A DNA stretch of 14,694 bases from CAVVVS01 sp963751355. GTDB lineage: Bacteria; Bacteroidota; Ignavibacteria; Ignavibacteriales; Ignavibacteriaceae. Positions within the stretch are counted from its first letter, which is position 1, and each line of letters opens with the position of its first letter. Positions 7,101 to 13,949 of the stretch are shown here, piece by piece. The position numbers were made by a program, and so were the translations under genes. The stretch covers positions 1-14,694 of the forward strand of contig CAVVVS010000031.1 in NCBI GenBank assembly GCA_963751355.1, given 5' to 3'. The notes below the pieces were generated by a model, which searched no databases, was not told where the DNA came from, and worked only from the letters and a program-made list of their open reading frames with translations.

Positions 7101-8252
7101 TAATTCATCACTGCTATGCATACCCATACTTCTACTTCTAACTCTTTCCAGTGCCGCTTCAATCTGCGCTTCTCTTGCATGTGCTTCGGCTTTTTGCAAA
7201 TCGAGAAAGCGGGTATAGGTCTGTTCAAAGACCGCTCCAAATCGTCTGAATATCGCATTATCCTCAGCACTGAATTCATTCAAACCATTATGCTGAAAGA
7301 GAAGGATCGAGTTTTTATGGATCACGTAGGATTTTACCAGACCGGGGGCGTGAAGAAGGACTGCTTGTCTTTCCTTTGGAATCCTCCCGAAGTCGGAGTA
7401 CTTGAAAAGTAATCTGAAATACCGGTTTTTTTCGGCCTTTAAGTATTTTTCCGTATAAAAATTTTGTCCCTTCTTGAGTGCTTCAGATAGCATGAACCAG
7501 GTCGGATGATCAAAATACGGGACATGAAATTTTTGGAGGTAATCCACCCCTTCGACCGTGATCCAAATATTTAAACCCTCATCAGGATTTGAAAAATCAG
7601 TAACTATTTGTGTCGCGTCAACAAATTGAATTCCTAATCCCTTGATCTCTTTATCAAGCAGTCGAACAACTTCGACTAGTTCCCTACTATGGAGCATCGC
7701 CATAGACCTGGCACGAACCCTTTCCAGTGCCGCTTCTATTTCCAGTTCGCGGTTTTTTTGCTGAAGGTCCAAAGTCTTTTCATCCACAAGGTTCTGCAGT
7801 TCTTCCATTTTATGTTTCAATTCATCTTTGTGCCAGGTATCATCGTCGGATTTCACTCCGACTGAGCCGTGCAGATGCACAACTTTCCACCGGTCATCAA
7901 TAAACTCCAAAACACTCCCAACCCTTATCGGCAGAATATTTTCATTTCCGTCAATAATCATTTTGATGTCGATTTCGTCGACAATTATTGCCGAGTCTTC
8001 TTTGGGACTCATTCTTCTAAACACGGGTTTAATATCAAAAGACATTTCAATTCCGGTACCCTGTTCACGCTGATCTACTACCATTTTTCGAAGTCGCTCA
8101 ACCTCCATTATTTTTTCATCCAATGTTGTACCGTAACCCATAACATTTTGTACTGCTATTTCATAAACGGTATCAAGGGGTGCATCACCTAACAGCAGAT
8201 CCATATATTTTTTATAAAAATCGTTAAGTTGTTTTTCTCTTTTCGAATTCAT
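4107..8252 (-). CDS. Soluble multi-GAF-like sensor histidine kinase with N-terminal SnoaL-like domain
   Basis: This 1381-residue kinase has no signal peptide or transmembrane helix that I can see, so it is likely cytoplasmic. Residues ~8-133 resemble a SnoaL/NTF2-like fold (ending EFIDDRWKVVHLHGSVG). A coiled coil (140-171) leads into five tandem units at 172-363, 364-551, 552-734, 735-929 and 930-1107. Each starts with a helix like ALERVRARSMAM, continues as a GAF-like domain, and the first four end RFLDLQKAEAQAREA. A coiled coil then leads to HisKA, with the phosphoacceptor expected at His1147 (GIAHEIKNP). The ATPase has an N-box (NIINNACYAAY, Asn1276/Asn1280), G1 (DNGNGIP, 1317-1323), F-box (FQPFFTTK) and G2 (GTGLGLSL). 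It should autophosphorylate and pass phosphate to a separate regulator, as no receiver domain is attached. The start overlaps the upstream stop (TAATG), with AAGGA about 12 bases ahead. Confidence 0.93.
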   Translation of the reverse strand: MNSKREKQLNDFYKKYMDLLLGDAPLDTVYEIAVQNVMGYGTTLDEKIMEVERLRKMVVDQREQGTGIEMSFDIKPVFRRMSPKEDSAIIVDEIDIKMIIDGNENILPIRVGSVLEFIDDRWKVVHLHGSVGVKSDDDTWHKDELKHKMEELQNLVDEKTLDLQQKNRELEIEAALERVRARSMAMLHSRELVEVVRLLDKEIKGLGIQFVDATQIVTDFSNPDEGLNIWITVEGVDYLQKFHVPYFDHPTWFMLSEALKKGQNFYTEKYLKAEKNRYFRLLFKYSDFGRIPKERQAVLLHAPGLVKSYVIHKNSILLFQHNGLNEFSAEDNAIFRRFGAVFEQTYTRFLDLQKAEAHAREAQIEAALERVRSRSMGMHSSDELKDVVRLLYKEFRILVTDIDSVNIQLNLGSSKGIHYWASVEEDIYLELYHVPYSDLPIFEKFYNAFNLPGEGFLDYLLNKEEKDALFSELFKIQPVPPKRKKMIQNAEGMVMMGWFHKYSGIDILHYNLERFSEEQKEIVKRFAAAFEQTYIRFLDLQKAEAQAREAEIQLALERVRARTMAMHKSDELAETAAILFQQMKELGVTPERINICLIKEADNILEVWATDQQGMKISHHFNASLDEPTTGKQVYDAWKEKKKSIIIDLSGKELNDWIRYVREVMGMTIKSELVREHRIHSVAFFSQGMILTTTPEPLPEESIKLLERFADVFNLTYRRFLDLQKAETQAREAQIEAALERVRSLALGMRKSDDVGKVTDSFFAEFKKLTVKIIGCSIIVADEKNDNMEIWRARADLAVRPFSKSSFSRTMNMTKESMPELFPEYRKALGSKKGYMQVILSGEKRLRFLNINSEQNGFNPRERERFIKTMPAQFVASFLFFKLGYLALISEKELPEENLKIARRFADVFDFAYTRFLDLQKAEAQAREAIKQASLDRVRGEIASMRTSEELNRITPVIWRELQALEVPFIRCGVFIIEEEKQKVHVYLTTPDGKALGVLNLSFDANELTSNTVKNWRTKQIYKEHWNKEEFINWTKSMIELGQVQSPETYQGSSTAPESLNLHFVPFRQGMLYVGDVSPLSDEKLDLVKTLAEAFSIAYARYEDFKSLEEAKNKIEITLRELKSAQAQLIHAEKLASLGELTAGIAHEIKNPLNFVNNFSEISRELLDEMKTELQNKNEEEVNELIEDLQQNLDKINQHGKRADSIVKGMLLHSRGSSGEKTLTDINNLLDEYVNLAYHGMRAQNKEFNIKIEREYDKTLEKINVIPQDISRVFLNIINNACYAAYDKKKKSGDNFSPTLKVSTKNLNSKVEIHISDNGNGIPKNIIDKIFQPFFTTKPTGEGTGLGLSLSYDIVTKVHGGELKVETKEGNGTKFIIQIPG
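4122..4889. repeat. Kinase-core duplication, direct repeat with 2061-2833
   Basis: The 768 bp coding the coiled coil, HisKA and HATPase of the large kinase are closely similar to 2061-2833 in the next kinase gene. Some stretches are almost identical, for example around 4650-4730 against 2590-2670. The second copy is 5 bp longer, from one extra codon (Lys-Ser-Gln-Asp-Asp against Lys-Ser-Gly-Asp) plus a 2-bp frameshifting insertion. The sensor parts of the two kinases are unrelated, so only the transmitter was duplicated or converted. Confidence 0.9.
4932..7739 (-). repeat. Five tandem helix-plus-GAF-like repeat units inside the large kinase gene
   Basis: Units lie at 7164-7739, 6600-7163, 6051-6599, 5466-6050 and 4932-5465, each about 180-195 codons. 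The linker (RFLDLQKAEAQAREA followed by IEAALERVR) is conserved also at DNA level, whereas the sensor parts between linkers diverge. Units 1 and 2 resemble each other most (both have YxxYHVPYxDxP-like and VFEQTY/AFEQTY segments). Unit 5 lacks the terminal linker because it feeds directly into the kinase. Confidence 0.85.
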
Positions 8253-9037
8253 TATTTTTTTAGTTCCTTATCTATCAGTTTTAGAATTTCAACAATACGT
8301 TTTCTTAAGCTTTCTGATTGGATATTTGCAAGTTTACTATAAGATGCACAATTAGCCATATGATCTTCAAACGTTGGGCTGTCTAATAATTTTGATATAT
8401 CTAACTTTCTGCTGGAATTTTTTATATCAAATTTTACCGTTGGGTTTTTATCTAATTCAAAAGCTTGCAAAGTGTTGTTTTTCCAGAATTGATTTACTAA
8501 AGTTCTGAAAGGACTGTACTTTAAAAGTGTTGGCCTGTAATAATTATCTGAATAATTTTTCCACGAGACCTCTTCTTCAGTAACCTGTATTATGTCGGTG
8601 GTCCAGCGCGACAACATTGCCTTCAATTTGTTATTACGCAGCAGCAATATCCTATTTGAGCTGGAGATATTGTCTTCTATGGGGTCAAAAGTCGGGCTAA
8701 TCAACGTTGGCAAAATTTGTGTTATTATACTGTCTTTGTTTCTCGTTTCCGGATGGTCTTTATAATAAAGCAGCTTTAATGATGCAGAAATCATACTTTT
8801 ACGTATGGAAATTTTTTGATCTAATTGATCAAGATTACTTTGGAATTCGGATTTCAATTGCTTTAACAGGGCGATTTCTTCAATATGGTTTTTTCTGGCT
8901 TCATTCCAATTATTGATTTGCAGTGCAATTAAAATTCCAATTACAACAAGCAGTATTTCACCAATTGCATAACGCAAATACGCCATTACTTTGTTTTCGG
9001 AAGCAAGTTTTTGTCGGATGTTTTTAAAAAGTTTCAT
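8252..9037 (-). CDS. DUF6090-like single-span membrane protein, array copy 8 (last before the kinases)
   Basis: This 261-residue paralog starts MKLFKNIRQKLASENK, with a helix ending ALQINNWNE. The Asn-Ser-Gly landmark is degenerate (SSSNRILLLRNNKLKAML at 125-142). TFEDHM at 222-227 corresponds to the FEN landmark, and IVEILKLIDKELKK closes the protein. The last bases TAATG are shared with the start of the large histidine kinase, so translation of the kinase is probably coupled to this gene. That makes it the best candidate for a membrane partner of the kinase, which itself has no transmembrane segment. This partnership is inference from gene arrangement only. Confidence 0.88.
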   Translation of the reverse strand: MKLFKNIRQKLASENKVMAYLRYAIGEILLVVIGILIALQINNWNEARKNHIEEIALLKQLKSEFQSNLDQLDQKISIRKSMISASLKLLYYKDHPETRNKDSIITQILPTLISPTFDPIEDNISSSNRILLLRNNKLKAMLSRWTTDIIQVTEEEVSWKNYSDNYYRPTLLKYSPFRTLVNQFWKNNTLQAFELDKNPTVKFDIKNSSRKLDISKLLDSPTFEDHMANCASYSKLANIQSESLRKRIVEILKLIDKELKK

Positions 9038-9801
9038 TATTCGTTTTCTTTTAGTTCTTTTTCCATAAGACCTAATATTTCAACAATTAATTTTTGGGCT
9101 TTTTTTTGTTTTTCTTTTAGTTCTAATAAAAAGTTTATGTGGTTCTCGGTCATGTTTTCAAATTGTACATCGTCCAATAATGCTCTGTTATCCATATCAA
9201 AACCCGATTTGGGGAACTTAATCCCTGAAAAAGAATTGCTTACTTCATCTACATTGAGCCAGCTGCCGTGTTTTATGTTATAATTTATAATATTTAAATT
9301 GTAATTTGTTAACACTTCTTCTCCGTATTTTATATAATCCATGGCAGGTTTCCACGACGACAATTTGTTCCTTAATTGGGCATTACTGATAATGTCCAAT
9401 CGGCCGGAGTTTATTAAATCGTCCAAAAAACCGTTTTGAGGATAGTAATGCGGCGTGGTTGCAATATTATTAAGCAGTTTGTTGAAGTCATCTTTCGATT
9501 TTGGTTTTGGCTTTGTACCTGTATGTTCTAGGACTTCCATACCAATTTCAACAAAAAAATTGGTCTTTAAAATAAGTGAGTCTAACTGCTTTTTGTTATA
9601 GCTGAAATCTTGTTTAAGGTTGATAAGCGCATTGTGCTCTTCCGCTTTCTGGTCTTTATTTTTATTCCAATTGTTAACTTGTAACGCAATTAAAATTCCT
9701 ATTACAACTAAAAGTATTTCACCAATAGCATATCGTAAATAAGCCATTACTTTGTTTTCGGAGGCAAGTTTTTGCCGGATGTTTCTAAAAATTTTTGGCA
9801 T
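9037..9801 (-). CDS. DUF6090-like single-span membrane protein, array copy 7
   Basis: This 254-residue paralog begins MPKIFRNIRQKLASENK, with the transmembrane helix at 27-45 and a Lys-rich segment just outside it (NKNKDQK). The landmarks are textbook for the array: FLDDLINSGRLDIISN at 125-140 (Asn-Ser-Gly 131-133), VQFENM at 212-217, and the C-terminal helix IVEILGLMEKELKENE. The start overlaps the end of copy 6 by 17 bases in a different frame; alignment of the conserved N-terminus supports this ATG over any later one. Its TAA overlaps the next ATG (TAATG). The role is not known. Confidence 0.88.
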   Translation of the reverse strand: MPKIFRNIRQKLASENKVMAYLRYAIGEILLVVIGILIALQVNNWNKNKDQKAEEHNALINLKQDFSYNKKQLDSLILKTNFFVEIGMEVLEHTGTKPKPKSKDDFNKLLNNIATTPHYYPQNGFLDDLINSGRLDIISNAQLRNKLSSWKPAMDYIKYGEEVLTNYNLNIINYNIKHGSWLNVDEVSNSFSGIKFPKSGFDMDNRALLDDVQFENMTENHINFLLELKEKQKKAQKLIVEILGLMEKELKENE

Positions 9802-10606
9802 GATTACTTTCGTTTGTTACCGTTTTAATTTCTTGCAGTAGCTTCTTAATAGATTGTTGCAGACGATCCATGGCTGTAAGCACCGATCTTAAATCGAAGT
9901 ACCGGGAGATTAACATGCTTGTAAACTCACGATTACCAAAAAAAGCTGCCTTATCACTTTTAAAATAGTTTTCTTTTTGGGTTAAATCGGGAATCTTATA
10001 CCCTAAGCGTTTTTCTTCTTTTTTAAGATTCATATCGCCATTTCTCCACATATCCAAAATGCTGAAATGTTTGGTCAGGTATGGTAATTCCATATCCTGA
10101 AAATAAGAATGAAATCGATTCAGGCGGATGTCTATCCGATTTATATTTGCCTGATACAGCAACACATTTGTCTTTATGGAATTAGATTTGAGATCGCTGT
10201 AAGCACCGGAGTTGACTAGTTCATTCAATGCCGGTGTGATCATCGATTCGGTCCTTATAGGGCCTAACTTGTTGACCCAATTTATTAAGTATGCGTCTTG
10301 TTTTTCTGGTGTAACACTGTTGTTATTTAATGAGTCGGCCATGTCCAGGGTCGTACTCATTTGTTTTTTTACGATGGTCATATTATTCCGCAATACGAGT
10401 TCATTGGATTTTAGTTCACCTGCAAACGACAACAGGTTACGAGTGTTTTTTATATTAGTGTGAATTTTCGCATTCCAGTTGTTTACCTGTAACGCAATTA
10501 AAATTCCTATTACAACCAATAGAATTTCACCCAAGGCATAACGGAGATATTTAGCCACTCTGTTTTCTGCAGCCAGTCGCTCTCTTTGTTTTCTAAATAC
10601 TTTCAT
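9785..10606 (-). CDS. DUF6090-like single-span membrane protein, array copy 6
   Basis: This 273-residue paralog has the most divergent anchor of the set: MKVFRKQRERLAAENRVAKY, then the normal helix at 27-45. The landmark is at 128-134 (NELVNSGAY, Asn-Ser-Gly 132-134). A later motif, FFGNREFTSML near 222-232, sits where others have FEN. The C-terminal tail KTVTNESNHAKNF is unlike the usual Lys-Glu-Leu end because it runs 17 bases into the start of the next gene. The start has the clearest Shine-Dalgarno in the window, AGGA eight bases before the ATG, overlapping the TAG stop of copy 5. This implies independent re-initiation here. Function unknown. Confidence 0.87.
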   Translation of the reverse strand: MKVFRKQRERLAAENRVAKYLRYALGEILLVVIGILIALQVNNWNAKIHTNIKNTRNLLSFAGELKSNELVLRNNMTIVKKQMSTTLDMADSLNNNSVTPEKQDAYLINWVNKLGPIRTESMITPALNELVNSGAYSDLKSNSIKTNVLLYQANINRIDIRLNRFHSYFQDMELPYLTKHFSILDMWRNGDMNLKKEEKRLGYKIPDLTQKENYFKSDKAAFFGNREFTSMLISRYFDLRSVLTAMDRLQQSIKKLLQEIKTVTNESNHAKNF

Positions 10607-10607
10607 T

Positions 10608-10619
10608 CCTTGTTTCCTA
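10608..10619 (-). promoter_or_regulatory. Shine-Dalgarno overlapping the stop of array copy 5
   Basis: On the minus strand TAGGAAACAAGGAATG joins the TAG stop of copy 5 to the ATG of copy 6. AGGA lies eight bases before the ATG, the best-placed Shine-Dalgarno in a region where most starts rely on overlap with the previous stop. Confidence 0.5.
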
Positions 10620-11669
10620 TTGAACCTTTGTTACCTTTTTAAACTTAAGCGCATCTGTATCACCATCAATTACAGTAAGTTCTCCAGTTTTGTCTAATTT
10701 GATCAGCTTAGGATCATTTACAAAAAAGAAGGTTGAGTTTTTAAAATAGTAGATCGGGATTTTTTCATTTGTTGTTTTTGTTGTAAAATATAGTTGATCC
10801 CCGCTTTTAGTGATTTCTATTCGATTTCCCATTTCTGTGTGTGGAGGACCGTAAAACTGCTGATAACTGCCGACATACCTGTTGATAGCATTTTTGTCCT
10901 TTAAGATATAACTTATATAGTCAGGAGTTTTATCTTTATTCCCTAAAACACGGGTAATCGTCTGGTAAGCATCAATGGCATTTTTTCTGTAATTACAAGC
11001 TGCCCCGGAGAGATTCCGCGCATCATTTAATGTCGTAGCCACCTGTCCCTTGTATTGGGAACTGGTTAGGAAAAAATGGATTGCCACATCACTGTGCACT
11101 CCCTTAAAACTGTCTTCAACGAACCAACTTTTTGCTCTGGCTAAATCATCCATATTTCGATAGACGGTTCTCTGATATCGCTGATTAAGAACATCAATTC
11201 TGGTCTTCATCTTTAAATATAAGTAGTTCAATTTATCCAGTATTGGGGCATATTTTTGGGGGATTTCTTCTGAATTTTGTGTGAGATTATTGTAGGCGAT
11301 TTCGTCCACGTAAAAGTTATCATAATTAAAAGGAGAAAAAAGTATGCGGTTAAATCCAATGTCGTTTTTGTAATCGCTATAAGACAGCTTATTGTTGAGA
11401 ATCAGGTTTTTTACAGAATCCCTTTTGATGAAACGTTCAATTACTCCATCAGAATTCAGGATGTTTACAGCCAGTTCCGACTGGACGTTTTTGAGATTGG
11501 CGATAATCCTTTGGTTTAGTTTTCGGTTTTCATTCCAGTTATTAACCTGCAGGGCAATCAGAATCCCGATAACGACCAATAGAATTTCCCCCAGGGCATA
11601 ACGGAGATAGGCTGCCGTCTTGTTTTCAGAGGCCAGTTTGCGGCGAATATTTTTGAAGATAGTAGGCAT
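10617..11669 (-). CDS. DUF6090-like membrane protein with extra C-terminal DUF3471-like beta domain, array copy 5
   Basis: At 350 residues this is the longest member, against 237-273 for the rest. Residues 1-45 are the usual basic segment and transmembrane helix (MPTIFKNIRRKLASENK; helix 27-45). Residues 46-250 are helical and the most divergent of the array; the Asn-Ser-Gly landmark is replaced by LTQNSEEI near 129-136. Residues about 262-347 are different in character. They start INRYVGSYQ, continue GNRIEITKSGDQLYF and end in alternating short strands (ELTVIDGDTDALKFKKV). This matches the lipocalin-like barrel often found as a C-terminal DUF3471-type domain of serine beta-lactamase-like proteins. 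That domain may bind a ligand in the periplasm, but this is inferred from pattern only. The stop is TAG and lies inside the AGGA-type ribosome site of the next gene. Confidence 0.86.
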   Translation of the reverse strand: MPTIFKNIRRKLASENKTAAYLRYALGEILLVVIGILIALQVNNWNENRKLNQRIIANLKNVQSELAVNILNSDGVIERFIKRDSVKNLILNNKLSYSDYKNDIGFNRILFSPFNYDNFYVDEIAYNNLTQNSEEIPQKYAPILDKLNYLYLKMKTRIDVLNQRYQRTVYRNMDDLARAKSWFVEDSFKGVHSDVAIHFFLTSSQYKGQVATTLNDARNLSGAACNYRKNAIDAYQTITRVLGNKDKTPDYISYILKDKNAINRYVGSYQQFYGPPHTEMGNRIEITKSGDQLYFTTKTTNEKIPIYYFKNSTFFFVNDPKLIKLDKTGELTVIDGDTDALKFKKVTKVQ

Positions 11670-11671
11670 AT

Positions 11672-12409
11672 TTAGTTCGCTGTGTGTTCGATAATCTTTT
11701 CTTGTATTTTTTCAATATCATTTAATAGATCAATTTCAGATTTCTGCAGGTACAAAAACTCATCCAACATGTTTTCAAAATCGAGTTTTTGAAAAAGAGG
11801 ATAATAATCTGTGCGCAGCCTGCTTTTTCCTCCACCAGGGTTATTCCCGTATCGATCCATTTCCCGAAACGACATATAAGGCAATAAATATGGAATCATG
11901 TGATTAGTTACCCAGTCTGACGAATTATCATCTGTATTTTTGAGCCGTTTCATAGAGGCCGACCAAAACAGAAGGTTCTCTCTGAGTGCTTTATCCGATA
12001 TTAAATGTAACCGCCCCGATTGCAGGATATCCTGCAAAGAATTATCAGATGGCAAATACGATGCACTCTCGAAAGAGAAGTAAAACAGGCTATCCAGGTT
12101 ATGTTTTTCCAGTTCAGACCGGGAAGCGCCCACGAGATTAATCAATACCAGGCTCGATGCAATACTTTTTTTAAATTCATTTCTGGACGTATTGAGAAGG
12201 GCACGATTTTCAGTGAATTCTTCGTGTAAGTTCGCTTTAATATTCTCTGCTTCCCGTTGATCCAGTAGATGCTGATGCCAGCTATTCACCTGCAGGGCGA
12301 TCAGAATCCCGATAACGACCAATAGAATTTCCCCCAGGGCATAACGGAGATAGGCCATTACTTTATTTTCAGCTGCTAGTTTTTGTCTTATATTTCTAAA
12401 AATTTTCAT
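11672..12409 (-). CDS. DUF6090-like single-span membrane protein, array copy 4
   Basis: This 245-residue paralog has the N-terminus MKIFRNIRQKLAAENK and a helix ending in VNSWHQH instead of the usual VNNWNE. The outer domain has the canonical landmark DILQSGRLHLISDKALREN at 127-145 (Ser-Gly 131-132) and the second family landmark LDFENML near 209-215, which matches FENM in copy 7. The C-terminal segment (IEKIQEKIIEHTAN) is slightly divergent. The gene follows a 20-bp gap after copy 3 and is two bases from copy 5, so it is probably cotranscribed. A 66-bp block encoding its membrane helix matches copy 5 with one mismatch. Confidence 0.88.
   Translation of the reverse strand: MKIFRNIRQKLAAENKVMAYLRYALGEILLVVIGILIALQVNSWHQHLLDQREAENIKANLHEEFTENRALLNTSRNEFKKSIASSLVLINLVGASRSELEKHNLDSLFYFSFESASYLPSDNSLQDILQSGRLHLISDKALRENLLFWSASMKRLKNTDDNSSDWVTNHMIPYLLPYMSFREMDRYGNNPGGGKSRLRTDYYPLFQKLDFENMLDEFLYLQKSEIDLLNDIEKIQEKIIEHTAN
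12289..12354. repeat. 66-bp near-perfect direct repeat with 11546-11611
   Basis: By eye the two 66-bp segments differ at one position (G at 12299, A at 11556). They encode the membrane helix of array copies 4 and 5. The outer domains of these two proteins are very different, so the identity is local to the anchor. Confidence 0.9.
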
Positions 12410-12429
12410 TTTGTAAATAAATAGTGTTT

Positions 12430-13149
12430 TTAATGAAGTTCTTTTTCAATCAGCTGAATCAAATGTTTCGTTTTTTCTTGCAGGTCCCGGCAGAGATTGT
12501 AGATAGTTTGAGATACCAATTTTCTGGTTACAAGCTGATTTTTAAGTTCCATTCGCTTTTCCGGACTGATCTTTTGGTCCCTATCAATTTGTCCATTCCT
12601 GTTCAATTTGATATTCAAGGAATTACTGGTAACAAAAGCGCCAAATTGACTATCGGTATTAAACAAATTGTCATTATTGATTACCTGTGTTACATAATCT
12701 AATCGTTGATAATACCTCACAATTGCATTTTGCAGACTATAATTTCTGATCAGCTTTTTCCCTCCAGTGTTATCCATACTGATATAACTTGTTTTGTTTT
12801 CGATAAAAGTCAGGCGTGAGGACAAGGTTATCAGAAGAGCATTCAGTTTTTCTGCTGATAATGAATCTGATATAAATAAAGCGGCCGTATCGGTTTCTGC
12901 AACTTTGGCGCTTTCGAATTGAAGCTGCTCGTTGATTATTCCCTGCTGTAAAACCAAATCTGATCTTATATTTTCCAGGGTGGTTTTTTCTAGTTTATGG
13001 TTCTGGATGTCTTCTTTCCAGTTATTTACCTGTAAAGCAATTAGAATTCCAATCACTACAAGAAATATTTCACCGATAGCATAACGTAAGTAAGCCATCA
13101 CTTTATTTTCGGCAGCAAGTTTTTGTCTTACATTTCTAAATATTTTCAT
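12430..13149 (-). CDS. DUF6090-like single-span membrane protein, array copy 3
   Basis: This 239-residue paralog has an N-terminus identical in its first 24 residues to copy 2 except for Ile in place of Val at position 25 (RYAIGEI), and the helix reads GEIFLVVIGILIALQVNNW, with a Phe that the others lack. The outer domain has an Ala/Ser/Asp-rich stretch at 81-110. Its landmark at 125-140 is unusual, MDNTGGKKLIRNYSLQ, where Thr-Gly-Gly replaces Asn-Ser-Gly. The C-terminal helix LIQLIEKELH is typical. It starts inside the stop of copy 2 (ATGA) and is followed by the largest gap in the window, 20 bp. No function is known; a signalling or envelope role is only suggested by the operon. Confidence 0.87.
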   Translation of the reverse strand: MKIFRNVRQKLAAENKVMAYLRYAIGEIFLVVIGILIALQVNNWKEDIQNHKLEKTTLENIRSDLVLQQGIINEQLQFESAKVAETDTAALFISDSLSAEKLNALLITLSSRLTFIENKTSYISMDNTGGKKLIRNYSLQNAIVRYYQRLDYVTQVINNDNLFNTDSQFGAFVTSNSLNIKLNRNGQIDRDQKISPEKRMELKNQLVTRKLVSQTIYNLCRDLQEKTKHLIQLIEKELH

Positions 13150-13949
13150 TGTTGGTTTAATTCTGTTTGAATATGTTTTAACAGTTGTGTTGCCTTTGCC
13201 TTTAATTTTTCATCACCTGCTTTTTGTAATTCGGACAAACCTTTTCTAAAAACAATATCATTAATTAACTCCAGTCTCAATTTTGGCTCATTGAAATTTT
13301 GAATTGCAATGGTTTTTAGGTTATTGTCTTTAACAGTAATAAGATTCACTGATAAAATATCTTGAAGCATTCTTTTCATTCTTTTGGAATAAGAGGAAAA
13401 TGCAAAGTTGCTGTACTTTAACACGTTTCTTACAACAATTTGGTCTACCAGATTGGTGTTATTATTAACTGTATTCGTGGCGAACCCTTCTATAAAACGG
13501 TTAAATTCCATAAGTTCCTTTTTTAGTGATTCATTATCAATAATATTGATGTCTCCCGAATTTATCATTTCTAAAAGGGTTGTATTGGCATTGGTAAAGG
13601 TCATTCTTATACTAAGGTCGTTTATTTTGGGAAATATGGAATCCATTTTTTTGAACCCGTTATTTTGCTCATAATGTGCTATTATGGCTTTGCAATCATC
13701 TATAATGATATCTTCAAAATCGATATAGCTGTCCTGCAGCTGTATTTGTTTTTTCAAATCAATACTTAAATCTTGTAGATAGATGGTTTCCTGGTTTTTT
13801 TGTTTCTGGTGTTCGTTCCAATTGTTTACCTGTAAAGCAATTAGAATTCCAATCACTACAAGTAAAATTTCGCCTACTGCATAACGTAAATACGCCATTA
13901 CTTTATTTTCAGCTGCAAGTTTTTGTCTTACATTTCTAAATATTTTCAT
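13146..13949 (-). CDS. DUF6090-like single-span membrane protein, array copy 2
   Basis: This 267-residue paralog starts MKIFRNVRQKLAAENK and has a transmembrane helix at about 27-45. The outer domain is long, helical and Asn-rich. The family landmark is clear at 127-143 (EMINSGDINIIDNESLK, Ser-Gly at 131-132), and the C-terminal helix is QLLKHIQTELNQQ. There is a single cysteine at 86. The start is coupled to the upstream stop through TAATG, and the TGA stop overlaps the next ATG by four bases (ATGA). Its first ~130 bases are nearly identical to those of the next gene, while the outer domains differ greatly. This suggests recent duplication or conversion restricted to the anchor. The cellular role is unknown. 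Confidence 0.88.
   Translation of the reverse strand: MKIFRNVRQKLAAENKVMAYLRYAVGEILLVVIGILIALQVNNWNEHQKQKNQETIYLQDLSIDLKKQIQLQDSYIDFEDIIIDDCKAIIAHYEQNNGFKKMDSIFPKINDLSIRMTFTNANTTLLEMINSGDINIIDNESLKKELMEFNRFIEGFATNTVNNNTNLVDQIVVRNVLKYSNFAFSSYSKRMKRMLQDILSVNLITVKDNNLKTIAIQNFNEPKLRLELINDIVFRKGLSELQKAGDEKLKAKATQLLKHIQTELNQQ
13825..13862. repeat. 38-bp perfect direct repeat with 13025-13062
   Basis: The 38 bases at 13825-13862 and 13025-13062 are identical, exactly 800 bp apart. A second identical pair of 36 bases occurs at 13915-13950 and 13115-13150. All lie in the anchor-coding part of array copies 2 and 3; the DNA between the pairs has several differences. Confidence 0.9.

Noticed and set aside
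4932..7739. DNA repeats in the large kinase as a CRISPR or minisatellite
   Set aside because: The repeated segments are about 550 bp apart, in frame, and code for protein linker helices; there is no short regular repeat-spacer pattern.
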